Source of the DNA: Limousia pullorum
Lineage (GTDB): Bacteria > Bacillota > Clostridia > Oscillospirales > Acutalibacteraceae
DNA: 9,997 nucleotides
Assembly: GCA_018714545.1 (NCBI GenBank)
Contig: DVNG01000123.1
Coordinates: forward strand, 1-9,997
Reading direction: 5' to 3'
The notes under the pieces are model-generated. The model did not search any database. It was not told the origin of the DNA and saw only the letters and a program-made list of their open reading frames with translations. Positions 1 to 6,650 of the stretch are shown one piece after another (the first letter of the stretch is position 1; the number at the start of each line of letters is the position of its first letter). The position numbers were made by a program, and so were the translations under genes.

Positions 1-977
1 GAGGTACAGGCAGAACCGGAGGAAGCGGAAATACCTTTTGCATCAAGTAAAAGCAGTAAACTTTCACCCTCTATGCCCTCGAAACAAATACTTACGTTTC
101 CCGGCAGTCGATTTTCTTTGTCACCGTTTAAAGTGGAGTGGGGGACTTTTAAAAGTCCGTCGATAAGCTTGTTGCGGAGAGGAATAAGATAATCTGAATT
201 GCTGTCAATTTTTTCGCAGGCTTCCTCAAAGGCTGACGCCATAGCCATAATTGCTGGAATATTTTCAGTTCCGGCACGCTTGCCTCGCTCCTGAGCACCG
301 CCGTCAATTAAATTTGTAAGGGGAACGCCTTTTCTTGCGTAAAGAACGCCGATGCCCTTTGGTCCGTGGAACTTGTGGGCGGAGAGGGAAAGCAAATCAA
401 TGTTTTCCTTTTTAACATCTATGTGAAGATGTCCGGCAGCCTGAACTGCGTCGGTGTGGAAAATAACCCCTTTTTCACGGCAGATTTTTCCAATCTCAGA
501 TATGGGAAGTATAGTTCCTATTTCGTTGTTTGCGTACATTATTGTCACAAGACATGTATCTTCTCTTATGGCGTCTGCAACCTGCTGTGGCTTTATCATT
601 CCATTTTCATCGACAGGTAAAAGCTCAATTTCAAAGCCTTTCTTTGACAATCGGTCAAGTGTGTGCAGAACTGCGTGATGTTCAAAGGCTGTTGAGATAA
701 TATGCTTTTTGCCTTTTCTTAATCCTATTTCTGCGGCGGAGATAATAGCCTGGTTGTCGGCTTCGCTTCCGCCTGAGGTGAAGTAAATCTCTTTTGGTGA
801 ACAGCCGAGATATTTTGCAATAGTTTCTCTCGCCTGAGATAAAGCTTCGGCAGCCTCCTGACCTACAGAATGTAGGCTTGAGGGGTTTCCGTATACATTT
901 TCCATATATTTAACCATTGTTTCAATAGCAATGGGACTCATCTTTGTTGTAGCCGCATTGTCTGCGTATACTTTCAT
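1..977 (-). CDS. nifS: Cysteine desulfurase (NifS/IscS family), C-terminus cut by window edge
   Basis: A class-V-fold PLP enzyme that removes sulfur from L-cysteine, giving alanine and a protein-bound persulfide for Fe-S clusters and thiolated tRNA. I translated it by hand. It begins MKVYADNAATTK, the typical NifS start, and continues with SGGSEADN, the HTDAVQAAGH segment around the PLP-binding Asp, and SAHKFHGPKG, whose Lys202 is the expected PLP Schiff-base lysine. SSGSACT follows with the catalytic Cys324 at the very edge, so about 325 codons are visible. IscS-type proteins run roughly 380-400 residues, so a short C-terminal part is missing. The ATG at 977 follows a very strong AAAGGAGGT ribosome binding site in the 25-nt gap after metY. 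The gene is therefore probably the second cistron of the metY transcript and shares its cysteine control. A scaffold (nifU) or tRNA-thiolation gene may lie beyond the edge, but that is only a guess. Confidence 0.95.
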   Translation of the reverse strand, partial: MKVYADNAATTKMSPIAIETMVKYMENVYGNPSSLHSVGQEAAEALSQARETIAKYLGCSPKEIYFTSGGSEADNQAIISAAEIGLRKGKKHIISTAFEHHAVLHTLDRLSKKGFEIELLPVDENGMIKPQQVADAIREDTCLVTIMYANNEIGTILPISEIGKICREKGVIFHTDAVQAAGHLHIDVKKENIDLLSLSAHKFHGPKGIGVLYARKGVPLTNLIDGGAQERGKRAGTENIPAIMAMASAFEEACEKIDSNSDYLIPLRNKLIDGLLKVPHSTLNGDKENRLPGNVSICFEGIEGESLLLLLDAKGISASSGSACT

Positions 978-1002
978 TTTTGTACCTCCTTTTATTCGGT
1001 AT

Positions 1003-2289
1003 CTATTTTACGGCGTTAAAACCGTTTTCAAGGTCTGCCAAGATATCGTCAATGTGTTCGGTGCCGATTGACAGACGTATTGTGTTTGGTTTAATTCCTG
1101 AAGCCAGCAGCTCCTCCTGTGAAAGCTGGGAATGAGTTGTTGAAGCAGGATGAATCACAAGACTTTTTAAATCTGCAATGTTTGCAAGCAAAGAGAAAAG
1201 CTCAAGGCTTTCTGTAAACTTTTTCGCCTTTTCTCCGTCGCCTTTTATTTCAAATGTAAATATAGAAGCGGCTCCATTTGGGAAATATTTGTTGTAAAGC
1301 TCCTTTTCTTTGCCTGTTGCAAGGGAAGGGTGGTTAACCTTTTCAACCTGCGGATGATTATTGAGAAATTCCACAACCTTTAAAGCGTTCTGAACATGGC
1401 GTTCAACTCTCAAAGAAAGGGTTTCAAGTCCCTGCAATAAAAGGAAAGAGTTAAAAGGTGAGATTGCCGCTCCCTGATCTCTCATGAGTGTGGTTCTCAG
1501 CTTTACAATATAGGCGAGATTTCCGCAGATTTCTGAGAAAATCGTTCCGTGATATGACGGATTTGGCTTTGTAATTCCCGGGAACTTGTCGTTCTGTGTC
1601 CAGTCGAATTTTCCCGAATCTATTATAACTCCGCCCATAACAGTTCCGTGACCGCCTATAAATTTTGTGGCTGAGTGAACCACAATATCAGCTCCATGTT
1701 CAATGGGTCTTAAAAGATAAGGTGTTGTAAAGGTGCTGTCTACAATAAAAGGTATGCCGTGCTTGTGGGCAATAGCTGAAATAGCCTCAAGGTCGATTAC
1801 ATTTGAATTTGGATTTCCAAGAGTTTCAGCATAGATAAGCTTTGTGTTTTCCTTTATTGCTTTTTCAAAGTTTTCAGGCTCTCTGGGGTCTACAAAAGTA
1901 GTTTCCAAACCCTGATCACGGAGAGTATTTGCAAAAAGATTGTACGTACCTCCGTACAAATTCATTGATGCAACAATGTGGTCGCCTGCCACAGCTATAT
2001 TTTGCACTGCATAGGTGATAGCCGCTGAACCTGAAGCTGTTGCCAAAGCTGCGGCGCCGCCCTCAAGTGCGGCAATTCTCTCTTCAAAAACAGAAGAGGT
2101 TGGATTCATAAGTCTTGTGTAGATGTTTCCGCCTTCGCTTAGGTTAAATCGTCCTGCGGCTTGGGCAGAATCCTTAAAGACATATGCTGTTGTAGCGTAA
2201 ATAGGAACAGCTCTTGCGTCTGTTGCAGGGTCGGGACTTTCCTGTCCTGCGTGTATCTGTATAGTTTCAAATTTATAATCCTTTTTCAT
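1003..2289 (-). CDS. metY: O-acetylhomoserine aminocarboxypropyltransferase / sulfhydrylase (MetY type)
   Basis: A cytosolic PLP enzyme of the Cys/Met metabolism family. MetY enzymes combine O-acetyl-L-homoserine with sulfide to make homocysteine, and some also act on O-acetylserine. The 428 residues fit the usual MetY length of about 425-430, longer than cystathionine gamma-synthase or beta-lyase (about 380-400). Visible motifs are the N-terminal TIQIHAGQ, YTRLMNPT near residues 57-64, ASGSAAI near 85-91, VDSTFTTP with the pyridine-binding Asp184, and HSATKFIGGHG with the PLP lysine Lys209. The long insertion around 220-260 (KFDWTQNDKFPG) is typical of MetY. The start at 2289 follows AAAGGA at good spacing. 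This ribosome binding site is the strand paired in the leader hairpin described separately. It is the first main gene of an operon with the desulfurase. The exact substrate cannot be settled by sequence alone. Confidence 0.94.
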   Translation of the reverse strand: MKKDYKFETIQIHAGQESPDPATDARAVPIYATTAYVFKDSAQAAGRFNLSEGGNIYTRLMNPTSSVFEERIAALEGGAAALATASGSAAITYAVQNIAVAGDHIVASMNLYGGTYNLFANTLRDQGLETTFVDPREPENFEKAIKENTKLIYAETLGNPNSNVIDLEAISAIAHKHGIPFIVDSTFTTPYLLRPIEHGADIVVHSATKFIGGHGTVMGGVIIDSGKFDWTQNDKFPGITKPNPSYHGTIFSEICGNLAYIVKLRTTLMRDQGAAISPFNSFLLLQGLETLSLRVERHVQNALKVVEFLNNHPQVEKVNHPSLATGKEKELYNKYFPNGAASIFTFEIKGDGEKAKKFTESLELFSLLANIADLKSLVIHPASTTHSQLSQEELLASGIKPNTIRLSIGTEHIDDILADLENGFNAVK

Positions 2290-2300
2290 ATATAAAATCC

Positions 2301-2352
2301 TTTCGTCTGAATGTTATTTTCCCTCTGTCAACAGCGGCACATTCGTCCGAAA
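2301..2352 (-). promoter_or_regulatory. Leader hairpin pairing leader-peptide codons with the metY ribosome binding site
   Basis: On the minus-strand transcript, TTTCG (2352-2348) pairs with CGAAA (2305-2301), and GAATGT (2344-2339) pairs with ACATTC (2314-2309). The two helices are separated by a 3-by-3 internal loop (GAC against AGA), and the apical loop is about 24 nt. The right arm runs directly into the GG of the metY ribosome binding site (CGAAAGGA). The left arm consists of the last codons (Phe-Gly-Arg-Met-Cys) of the leader peptide ORF. A ribosome halted on those Cys codons would cover the left arm and free the site. No U-run follows the hairpin, so translational rather than transcriptional control is the simpler reading. 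The pairing is seen in the sequence; the function is inferred. Confidence 0.55.
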
Positions 2353-2393
2353 CGATAATTTTTTCTTAAAAGCATGGAAAACAGTTTAAGCAT
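2328..2393 (-). CDS. Cysteine-ended leader peptide ORF upstream of metY (21 aa)
   Basis: A short ORF in the metY leader encodes 21 residues, starting MLKLFSMLLRKN and ending RFGRMCRC, with cysteine codons at positions 19 (TGC) and 21 (TGT) directly before TGA. The ATG at 2393 has AGAAAGG upstream with a 9-nt spacing and lies about 24 nt downstream of the predicted transcription start. Cysteine codons at the very end of a tiny ORF, in front of a sulfur-assimilation operon, recall cysteine-responsive leader peptides known upstream of sulfur genes in mycobacteria. The peptide is basic in the middle (RKNYRFGR). Its last codons lie in one arm of a hairpin that reaches the metY ribosome binding site. 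The stop codon is 38 nt upstream of the metY start. I cannot test conservation here; without it, a chance ORF of this length remains possible. Confidence 0.6.
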   Translation of the reverse strand: MLKLFSMLLRKNYRFGRMCRC

Positions 2394-2423
2394 ATAATCA
2401 TACCTTTCTTGTAGGTTAATATG

Positions 2424-2452
2424 ATTATATTCCTATAAACCTATCTTGTCAA
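2424..2452 (-). promoter_or_regulatory. Sigma-A-type promoter of the metY-nifS operon
   Basis: On the minus strand, TTGACA (2452-2447) and TATAAT (2429-2424) are both perfect consensus hexamers with an ideal 17-bp spacer. Transcription should start near 2417, giving a leader of about 130 nt before metY. A promoter this strong in a biosynthetic operon suggests it is normally held down by a repressor, which fits the inverted repeats overlying it. Confidence 0.85.
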
Positions 2453-2473
2453 TAGGAATATGAAATTTATTCC
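2428..2473. promoter_or_regulatory. Inverted-repeat operator over the metY promoter, CymR/Rrf2-like
   Basis: TATTCCTAT (2428-2436) and ATAGGAATA (2452-2460) form a perfect 9-bp inverted repeat with a 15-bp spacer. Inside it, CCTAT (2440-2444) and ATAGG (2452-2456) form another dyad with a 7-bp spacer, and GGAATA (2455-2460) and TATTCC (2468-2473) form a third with a 7-bp spacer. Together they cover the -35, the spacer and part of the -10. The ATAGGAAT half-site matches the conserved half of the CymR box known for cysteine-metabolism genes in Bacillus and Staphylococcus. CymR is an Rrf2-family repressor. The repeats are seen directly; the regulator's identity is inferred and no regulator gene is in the window. 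Confidence 0.6.
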
Positions 2474-2523
2474 ATAAAACAGGACTTAATGAAACGGATA
2501 ATGATATATTGTTTTGTTTTTTA

Positions 2524-2551
2524 TTGACATTTTAATTAAATATGATATACT
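2524..2551 (+). promoter_or_regulatory. Promoter of the 2H phosphoesterase-rtcB operon
   Basis: TTGACA (2524-2529) is followed after 16 bp by TATACT (2546-2551), with an extended -10 TG at 2543-2544. Transcription would start near 2558, about 25 nt before the first gene, whose ribosome binding site AAGGGGTG sits at 2569-2576. It diverges from the metY promoter, with 71 bp between the two -35 elements. Confidence 0.75.
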
Positions 2552-2583
2552 GTAAAAAATTGATTATTAAGGGGTGAAAGACT

Positions 2584-3300
2584 ATGTCTGAAAATAAAAA
2601 GCGTGAAACATTAGAAGAATTTAAAAACAGAGTTTACGGTTTTGAAAGCAACAGCATATATCTCAATGATTTCGGTTCTTTCAATACAGCAGGAGGGCTA
2701 TGCAAAAAAGTCGATGAAAACGGAAAAATGAAAAAATTTATAGGAAACACAACTGTTTTTCTTCTGAATGATAATAATGGTTTTAAAGGCAGGGTGATTT
2801 ATTTTCAGCAGGTTCTTTACACCATGTGTCATAGGATGCTGTCAGAAAAGCTTAGAGAAAATACTCTGCACATGACGCTCCACGACCTTATGAACGGTTT
2901 GCCTGAGGAAGTGTCACAGGAGGATATGAAGAAGCTGGGTGACAAAATCCAAAATATTTTATCTGACCTAAGAAAAAAGCCTTTTAAAATAAACTTGCAA
3001 TCAACATGGGCTTTTAATATGGTAAATACCAGCATTGTTCTGGGGCTTGAACCTTGCACCCAAAGGGACTGGGACATTTTGACAGATATTTATAGAAAAG
3101 TTGATGAGGTGTACAGTCTTAGCTATCCCTTTACACCTCATGTCACCTTGGCTTATTTTAAACCGGGCAGCTATAGCGGCAGTGAAGTAGAAAAGCTTCG
3201 CTATACCATTGAATGTTTGTCAGAGGAAAAGCTGTCTGTTACATTTACAGAAAAAGACCTTGTTTATCAGATTTTTGAAGATATGAACAGTTATTATTAG
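2584..3300 (+). CDS. 2H phosphoesterase-like protein (LigT / 2'-5' RNA ligase superfamily)
   Basis: A protein of 238 residues with two H-x-T motifs: HMTLHD (His96, Thr98) and PHVTLAYF (His186, Thr188). These paired motifs define the 2H phosphoesterase superfamily, whose members hydrolyse 2',3'-cyclic phosphates or 2'-5' linked products, or join RNA ends. The second motif, with TLAYF following it, is the most typical. Around 90 residues separate the motifs, within the range of two-lobed 2H proteins. The first ~80 residues (KRETLEEF..., RVIYFQQVLY) carry no motif I recognise. There is no signal peptide or membrane segment, so it should be cytosolic. It is the first gene of a two-gene operon: rtcB starts 15 nt after its stop. 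This pairing supports a role in processing RNA ends before or after ligation. The substrate is unknown, and the superfamily call rests on the two motifs and the context. Confidence 0.75.
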   Translation: MSENKKRETLEEFKNRVYGFESNSIYLNDFGSFNTAGGLCKKVDENGKMKKFIGNTTVFLLNDNNGFKGRVIYFQQVLYTMCHRMLSEKLRENTLHMTLHDLMNGLPEEVSQEDMKKLGDKIQNILSDLRKKPFKINLQSTWAFNMVNTSIVLGLEPCTQRDWDILTDIYRKVDEVYSLSYPFTPHVTLAYFKPGSYSGSEVEKLRYTIECLSEEKLSVTFTEKDLVYQIFEDMNSYY

Positions 3301-3315
3301 TTAAAGAGGTAATTT

Positions 3316-4422
3316 ATGATAGAAGTAAAAGGAAAATATAATACAGCAAAAGTTTTTACAGATAAACTGGAAATCTCTGCGGAAGGTCAGCTTAAAGCTG
3401 TATGTGATATGGAGATTTTCAGCCATAGCAAAATAAGAATTATGCCGGACGTACATGCGGGAAAAGGCTGTACCATAGGCACAACCATGACAATAGAGAA
3501 TTTTGTTGTACCCAATATGGTTGGGGTGGATATAGGATGCGGAATGCTGACTGTTAAGCTTAAAGAAAAGAGAATAGAGCTTACTAAGCTTGACAGTCTT
3601 ATAAAAAAAGAAATACCCAGCGGAAAAAGTGTCAGAGCAACTCCCCACAGCGGACATGAGCTTGTTGATATAACAGAGCTTAAATGCCTTGAAAAAATAG
3701 GGGATAAAAGGGCAAGAGAAAGTATAGGAACTCTGGGAGGAGGCAACCATTTTATCGAAGTGGATAAAGAGGGCGATGAACTTTATCTTGTTATCCACAC
3801 AGGAAGCCGCAATTTAGGCCTTAGAGTTGCTGAATTCTATCAGGAAAAGGCATTCGAGTCCCTTGGGGGAAGAAATCAAAGTGATATTCCCTATGAGCTT
3901 GCTTATCTTTCAGGCTGGGATATGGAAAATTATCTCCATGATATGGAAATAATGCAGAGATATGCTCAGGTTAACAGAAGAATAATAAAAGAGATTATTT
4001 TAAAGGGAATGAAGCTTCACGAGGAGGGAAGCTTTTCAACTGTTCACAACTATATAGATATTGAAAATATGGTTTTGCGAAAGGGAGCGGTTTCCTCACA
4101 AAGGGGAGAGAAGCTTTTAATTCCAATGAATATGCGTGACGGAAGCCTTATCTGTACGGGACTGGGAAACAGCGATTGGAACTGTTCAGCTCCACACGGT
4201 GCAGGCAGAATTATGAGCCGCAAGGAAGTAGCGGACAATTTTACACTTTCCCAGTTTAAGAAATCCATGGACGGAATATTTACCTCATGTATTTCAAGGG
4301 AAACTTTGGACGAAGCACCTTTTGTATATAAACCTATGGATGAAATTCTTAAAAACATAGGTGATACGGTGACAGTTGATAAAATAATAAAGCCAATATA
4401 TAATTTTAAAGCCAGCGAATAA
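3316..4422 (+). CDS. rtcB: RtcB family RNA ligase
   Basis: RtcB joins RNA 2',3'-cyclic-phosphate or 3'-phosphate ends to 5'-hydroxyl ends, using GTP and Mn2+ through a histidine-GMP intermediate. Its signature residues are all present: MPDVHAGKG (44-51), VDIGCGM with metal ligands Asp72 and Cys75, GGGNHF with His145, HTGSR with His161, VHNY with His244, SSQRGEKLLIPMNMRDG (260-276), and APHGAGR with His294 as the GMP-carrying residue. At 368 residues it is a compact bacterial form, shorter than E. coli RtcB (408) and archaeal RtcB (about 480). It follows the 2H phosphoesterase gene after 15 nt, with AAAGAGGT as ribosome binding site. No archease or rtcA gene is visible. In bacteria such enzymes serve tRNA or rRNA repair after ribonuclease damage, so this pair is best read as an RNA repair cassette. 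Confidence 0.96.
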   Translation: MIEVKGKYNTAKVFTDKLEISAEGQLKAVCDMEIFSHSKIRIMPDVHAGKGCTIGTTMTIENFVVPNMVGVDIGCGMLTVKLKEKRIELTKLDSLIKKEIPSGKSVRATPHSGHELVDITELKCLEKIGDKRARESIGTLGGGNHFIEVDKEGDELYLVIHTGSRNLGLRVAEFYQEKAFESLGGRNQSDIPYELAYLSGWDMENYLHDMEIMQRYAQVNRRIIKEIILKGMKLHEEGSFSTVHNYIDIENMVLRKGAVSSQRGEKLLIPMNMRDGSLICTGLGNSDWNCSAPHGAGRIMSRKEVADNFTLSQFKKSMDGIFTSCISRETLDEAPFVYKPMDEILKNIGDTVTVDKIIKPIYNFKASE

Positions 4423-4429
4423 TAAAAGT

Positions 4430-4461
4430 ACACCGCCTTAGTTTTAAGACCGAGGCGGTGT
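4430..4461. terminator. Bidirectional intrinsic terminator between rtcB and the histidine kinase gene
   Basis: ACACCGCCT (4430-4438) pairs perfectly with AGGCGGTGT (4453-4461) around a 14-nt loop. The T-run at 4461-4464 serves plus-strand transcription from rtcB. On the minus strand the hairpin is followed by ACTTTTATT, which serves the convergent kinase transcript ending at 4467. Confidence 0.88.
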
Positions 4462-4466
4462 TTTAG

Positions 4467-5765
4467 TTAGATTATTTTTAATACAACGCTGAATTTGAAT
4501 ACCATTTTTTCCTTATCGAAATTGTAATCAATATTTCCGTCGTATTCCTTTGCTATTCGCTGAATACTTTTAATTCCAAAACCGTGAAAAGCTTTGTTTT
4601 CTTTAGTGGTGACAAGCTTTCCATTTTTGATTTTCGGTTCGCAGGAACTGGAGTTTTCCATGTTTATTACAATGAAATTTGTGTTAATAGGTTTTATTGT
4701 GAACTCAATATTTTTCTTATCAGATTTTTCTGCGGCTGTTACGGCATTGTCAAGCATATTGTCAAGGACAGCCGTAAGATTGTTGTCGCTTATAAAGGAA
4801 AAATCTATATTCCTTATGTCGCAGTAAAAGGAGATTTGTTTTTCGTCGCATAGGGCGGCGTATCTGTTGATTATTGCGTTTACAAGCTTGTTGTCGCTGT
4901 ATTTCTTTATTCTCTTTATCTGATATGATTGATAGAGATTGTCTATATAGTTGTTTATAGCTGTGAAATCCTTTTCTGCGGAAAGCTCCTTAATAGACAA
5001 AAGATGACGTTTTATATCATGAATGAGAATATTTGAGTTTTCGTACTGCTCTTGAAGAATAGCATAGTATTCGGTGTCAATTTCTGATTTTTGTTTTTGC
5101 AGCTGTAAATCCATATTTTCTTTTTGGGTTTTTATAGTCTGCTCGTGAATCCAGAATACTACGATATTTGAATACAAAAGCAACACTGCGGATATACTGA
5201 ACAGCCTGTACACATTATCCTCAGCAGGATATTTTTCAGTTACGTATACTATTCCAAGAAGCAAAATAATTGAAGCTAAAGGAAGCAAAAACAGCAGATA
5301 GGCTTTGGAAACCCTAAAGGATTTCCCGTCTTCTTTTGAGGAAAGCTTCAATATTATAAATGAAACAAAGAAGTAAAAAAGCTTTGTACATATGCTTTGA
5401 AGCAGTAAAACCGTGCTGTTTGTGGTATGCGCCGTCACATCAATACTGAAAACAAGCCGGAATACATATAGAATACACAGCTCGGTTACAAGCATTATGG
5501 AAGCCAAAAGAATTGAGTTAAGAGCGCTCTGCAATGCGTCGGCATCAAAGCAGATAAAACAAAATAAAAAGTTACACAGCAGAAAGGCTGAAAGGTTAAG
5601 GTTTGGAATACCTATGTAGCTTACTGCATATTGTATTAAAAAAGAAAGACTGTAAACAATAAAGCACTTTTTATATGAAAGCTTCCTTTCAAATTTGCGG
5701 TCAAAATAAATGAAAGAAATTAAAGTTTCAAAAAGATAGGCAAAAAAGTAGCAGGCAGTTGTCAT
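4467..5765 (-). CDS. agrC: AgrC-like sensor histidine kinase (GHKL ATPase)
   Basis: A membrane sensor that should detect an extracellular cyclic peptide and phosphorylate the LytTR regulator encoded just upstream. The first ~205 of 432 residues contain six or seven hydrophobic segments separated by short loops, the AgrC sensor layout. A polar, probably coiled linker follows (about 208-245, KTQKENMDLQLQKQKSE). ILIHDIKRHLLSI places the phospho-acceptor at His249. LDNMLDNAVTAAEKS (335-348) is the N-box, with Asn340, and HGFGIKSI (394-401) is the G-box. Its ATG overlaps the regulator's stop codon (ATGA), so the two are translationally coupled. The neighbouring agrD and agrB supply the signal. Ligand specificity cannot be read from sequence. 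Confidence 0.9.
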   Translation of the reverse strand: MTTACYFFAYLFETLISFIYFDRKFERKLSYKKCFIVYSLSFLIQYAVSYIGIPNLNLSAFLLCNFLFCFICFDADALQSALNSILLASIMLVTELCILYVFRLVFSIDVTAHTTNSTVLLLQSICTKLFYFFVSFIILKLSSKEDGKSFRVSKAYLLFLLPLASIILLLGIVYVTEKYPAEDNVYRLFSISAVLLLYSNIVVFWIHEQTIKTQKENMDLQLQKQKSEIDTEYYAILQEQYENSNILIHDIKRHLLSIKELSAEKDFTAINNYIDNLYQSYQIKRIKKYSDNKLVNAIINRYAALCDEKQISFYCDIRNIDFSFISDNNLTAVLDNMLDNAVTAAEKSDKKNIEFTIKPINTNFIVINMENSSSCEPKIKNGKLVTTKENKAFHGFGIKSIQRIAKEYDGNIDYNFDKEKMVFKFSVVLKII

Positions 5766-6481
5766 TTAATCCCCCCTGCAAATGCGAAGAATTTATTTTT
5801 AAAATCAGTGTATTTTCGCTGAGAAACACACTGGATTTCCACTAAATCACTGCCGCATTGAAAAGTGGCGGAGTGTTTATTGAAATTTACCACGTTCTGT
5901 AGATTTACAAGAAAGCTCTTATGGGAGAAAACAAAGCAGTTGGGCTGATTTATTATTTCGTCCCACTCGATTGGCTTTTTGTTTGTGTCGAATTTCCGTT
6001 GCTTTGTGACCACAACAGAGCCGTGTTTTTGATTTTCTATGTACAAAATATCCTTTGTTTTAACGGTGTAAACGCTGTCGCTGTTTTGTATTATGATTTG
6101 TTTGCTGATTTCTTTGTTGGCTTCTATTGCCTCAAGAAAATTTCGGTTAAATCTTTCAATATCTATAGGCTTTGAAAGATAACGAAAAACCTGAATTTTC
6201 ATAGCGCTGTCGAGATAATTAGAAAATGAAGTGAGAACTATAATAAGAACATCCGGATTTGCAGATTTTAGTTTTTCAGAAACCTCAAGACCGCTTATTC
6301 CCGGCATTTCGATATCAACAATGGCAATGTCGTAATAGGAATTTTCGCCCGTGACAAATTCACCGCTGTTCCTGACAGTTATTTCAAATTTACAGCGGTA
6401 TTTATTTTTTATTTCATTTATGAGCTTTTGAACTTTATTGGTAATATTTACATCGTCGTCGCAAATCAAAACTTTCAACAT
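5762..6481 (-). CDS. agrA: LytTR-family response regulator (AgrA-like)
   Basis: A DNA-binding regulator of 239 residues. The receiver domain (1-~120) has the acidic pocket LICDDD (Asp8-10), the phospho-acceptor Asp56 in IVDIEMPG, Thr84 in VLTSF, and Lys104 in YLSKPI. Residues ~135-235 are a LytTR domain (DILYIENQKHGSVVV, CFVFSHKSFLVNLQNV), the type that binds pairs of direct repeats. An in-frame ATG at 6532 would add 17 residues, but I chose 6481 because AGGAGT lies just upstream and the protein then begins MLKVLICDDD, the normal start of a receiver. The gene precedes the kinase, the reverse of the usual agrC-agrA order. The direct repeats at 6576-6616 in front of agrD are the probable target. 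It lies downstream of its own strong promoter. Confidence 0.92.
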   Translation of the reverse strand: MLKVLICDDDVNITNKVQKLINEIKNKYRCKFEITVRNSGEFVTGENSYYDIAIVDIEMPGISGLEVSEKLKSANPDVLIIVLTSFSNYLDSAMKIQVFRYLSKPIDIERFNRNFLEAIEANKEISKQIIIQNSDSVYTVKTKDILYIENQKHGSVVVTKQRKFDTNKKPIEWDEIINQPNCFVFSHKSFLVNLQNVVNFNKHSATFQCGSDLVEIQCVSQRKYTDFKNKFFAFAGGIK

Positions 6482-6500
6482 AGAATCACTCCTGATGTAT

Positions 6501-6529
6501 ATTATACAATAAAAAACACATATTGTCAT
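6501..6529 (-). promoter_or_regulatory. Promoter of the agrA-agrC operon
   Basis: On the minus strand, ATGACA (6529-6524, one mismatch from consensus) and TATAAT (6506-6501, perfect) are spaced by exactly 17 bp. The start site would be near 6494, giving a 5' leader of only about 13 nt with the AGGAGT ribosome binding site. Its strength suggests steady expression of the regulator and kinase, independent of the direct repeats about 50 bp upstream. Confidence 0.8.
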
Positions 6530-6575
6530 CACGGATTTTTTGTTTTAATATTTACAAAAATATGGAACGAAATAT

Positions 6576-6616
6576 ATTTAGTATCGTTTTTGCCGGATTT
6601 AATATCGTTTTTGCCG
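6576..6616 (+). promoter_or_regulatory. Direct-repeat pair, probable LytTR regulator binding site for agrDB
   Basis: ATTTAGTATCGTTTTTGCCG (6576-6595) and ATTTAATATCGTTTTTGCCG (6597-6616) differ at one base and are offset by exactly 21 bp, two turns of the helix. LytTR regulators such as AgrA, ComE and VirR bind tandem sites with this spacing. The CGTT core resembles the GTT core of the AgrA site, though the rest differs. The pair ends about 29 bp before the agrD -10, the position expected for an activator replacing a weak -35. Confidence 0.8.
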
Positions 6617-6641
6617 ATAATAACAAAAGTAAAATGATTTG

Positions 6642-6650
6642 TGATAAAAT
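6642..6650 (+). promoter_or_regulatory. Weak extended -10 promoter of agrD-agrB
   Basis: TGATAAAAT is an extended -10 element (TG-N-TAAAAT). The sequence 17 bp upstream (AACAAA, 6622-6627) is a poor -35, which fits dependence on the activator repeats just upstream. Transcription would start near 6657, leaving a ~64-nt leader that contains a small hairpin, GCTCT/AGAGC (6667-6671 and 6678-6682). Confidence 0.55.

Noticed and set aside
366..678. Plus-strand ORFs inside the cysteine desulfurase gene
   Set aside because: Shadow frames: no ribosome binding sites, no recognisable protein features, and fully overlapped by a well-supported gene on the other strand.
2366..2401. Alternative 11-codon leader ORF with three cysteine codons (MIICLNCFPCF)
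   Set aside because: It starts only 8 nt before the chosen leader ATG in another frame, and its Shine-Dalgarno lies 1-2 nt from the start, too close to work. It ends before the hairpin, so it would not affect metY. The Cys content may still be worth keeping in mind.
2290..2417. SAM riboswitch or T-box in the metY leader
   Set aside because: The ~130-nt leader lacks the S-box core elements, a T-box specifier and TGGNACCGCG bulge, and an intrinsic terminator. The leader-peptide hairpin explains the structure better.
3301..3798. Minus-strand ORFs of 119-165 codons opposite rtcB
   Set aside because: They lie antisense to highly conserved RtcB coding sequence and have Cys/Phe/Ser-rich, unstructured translations typical of shadows.
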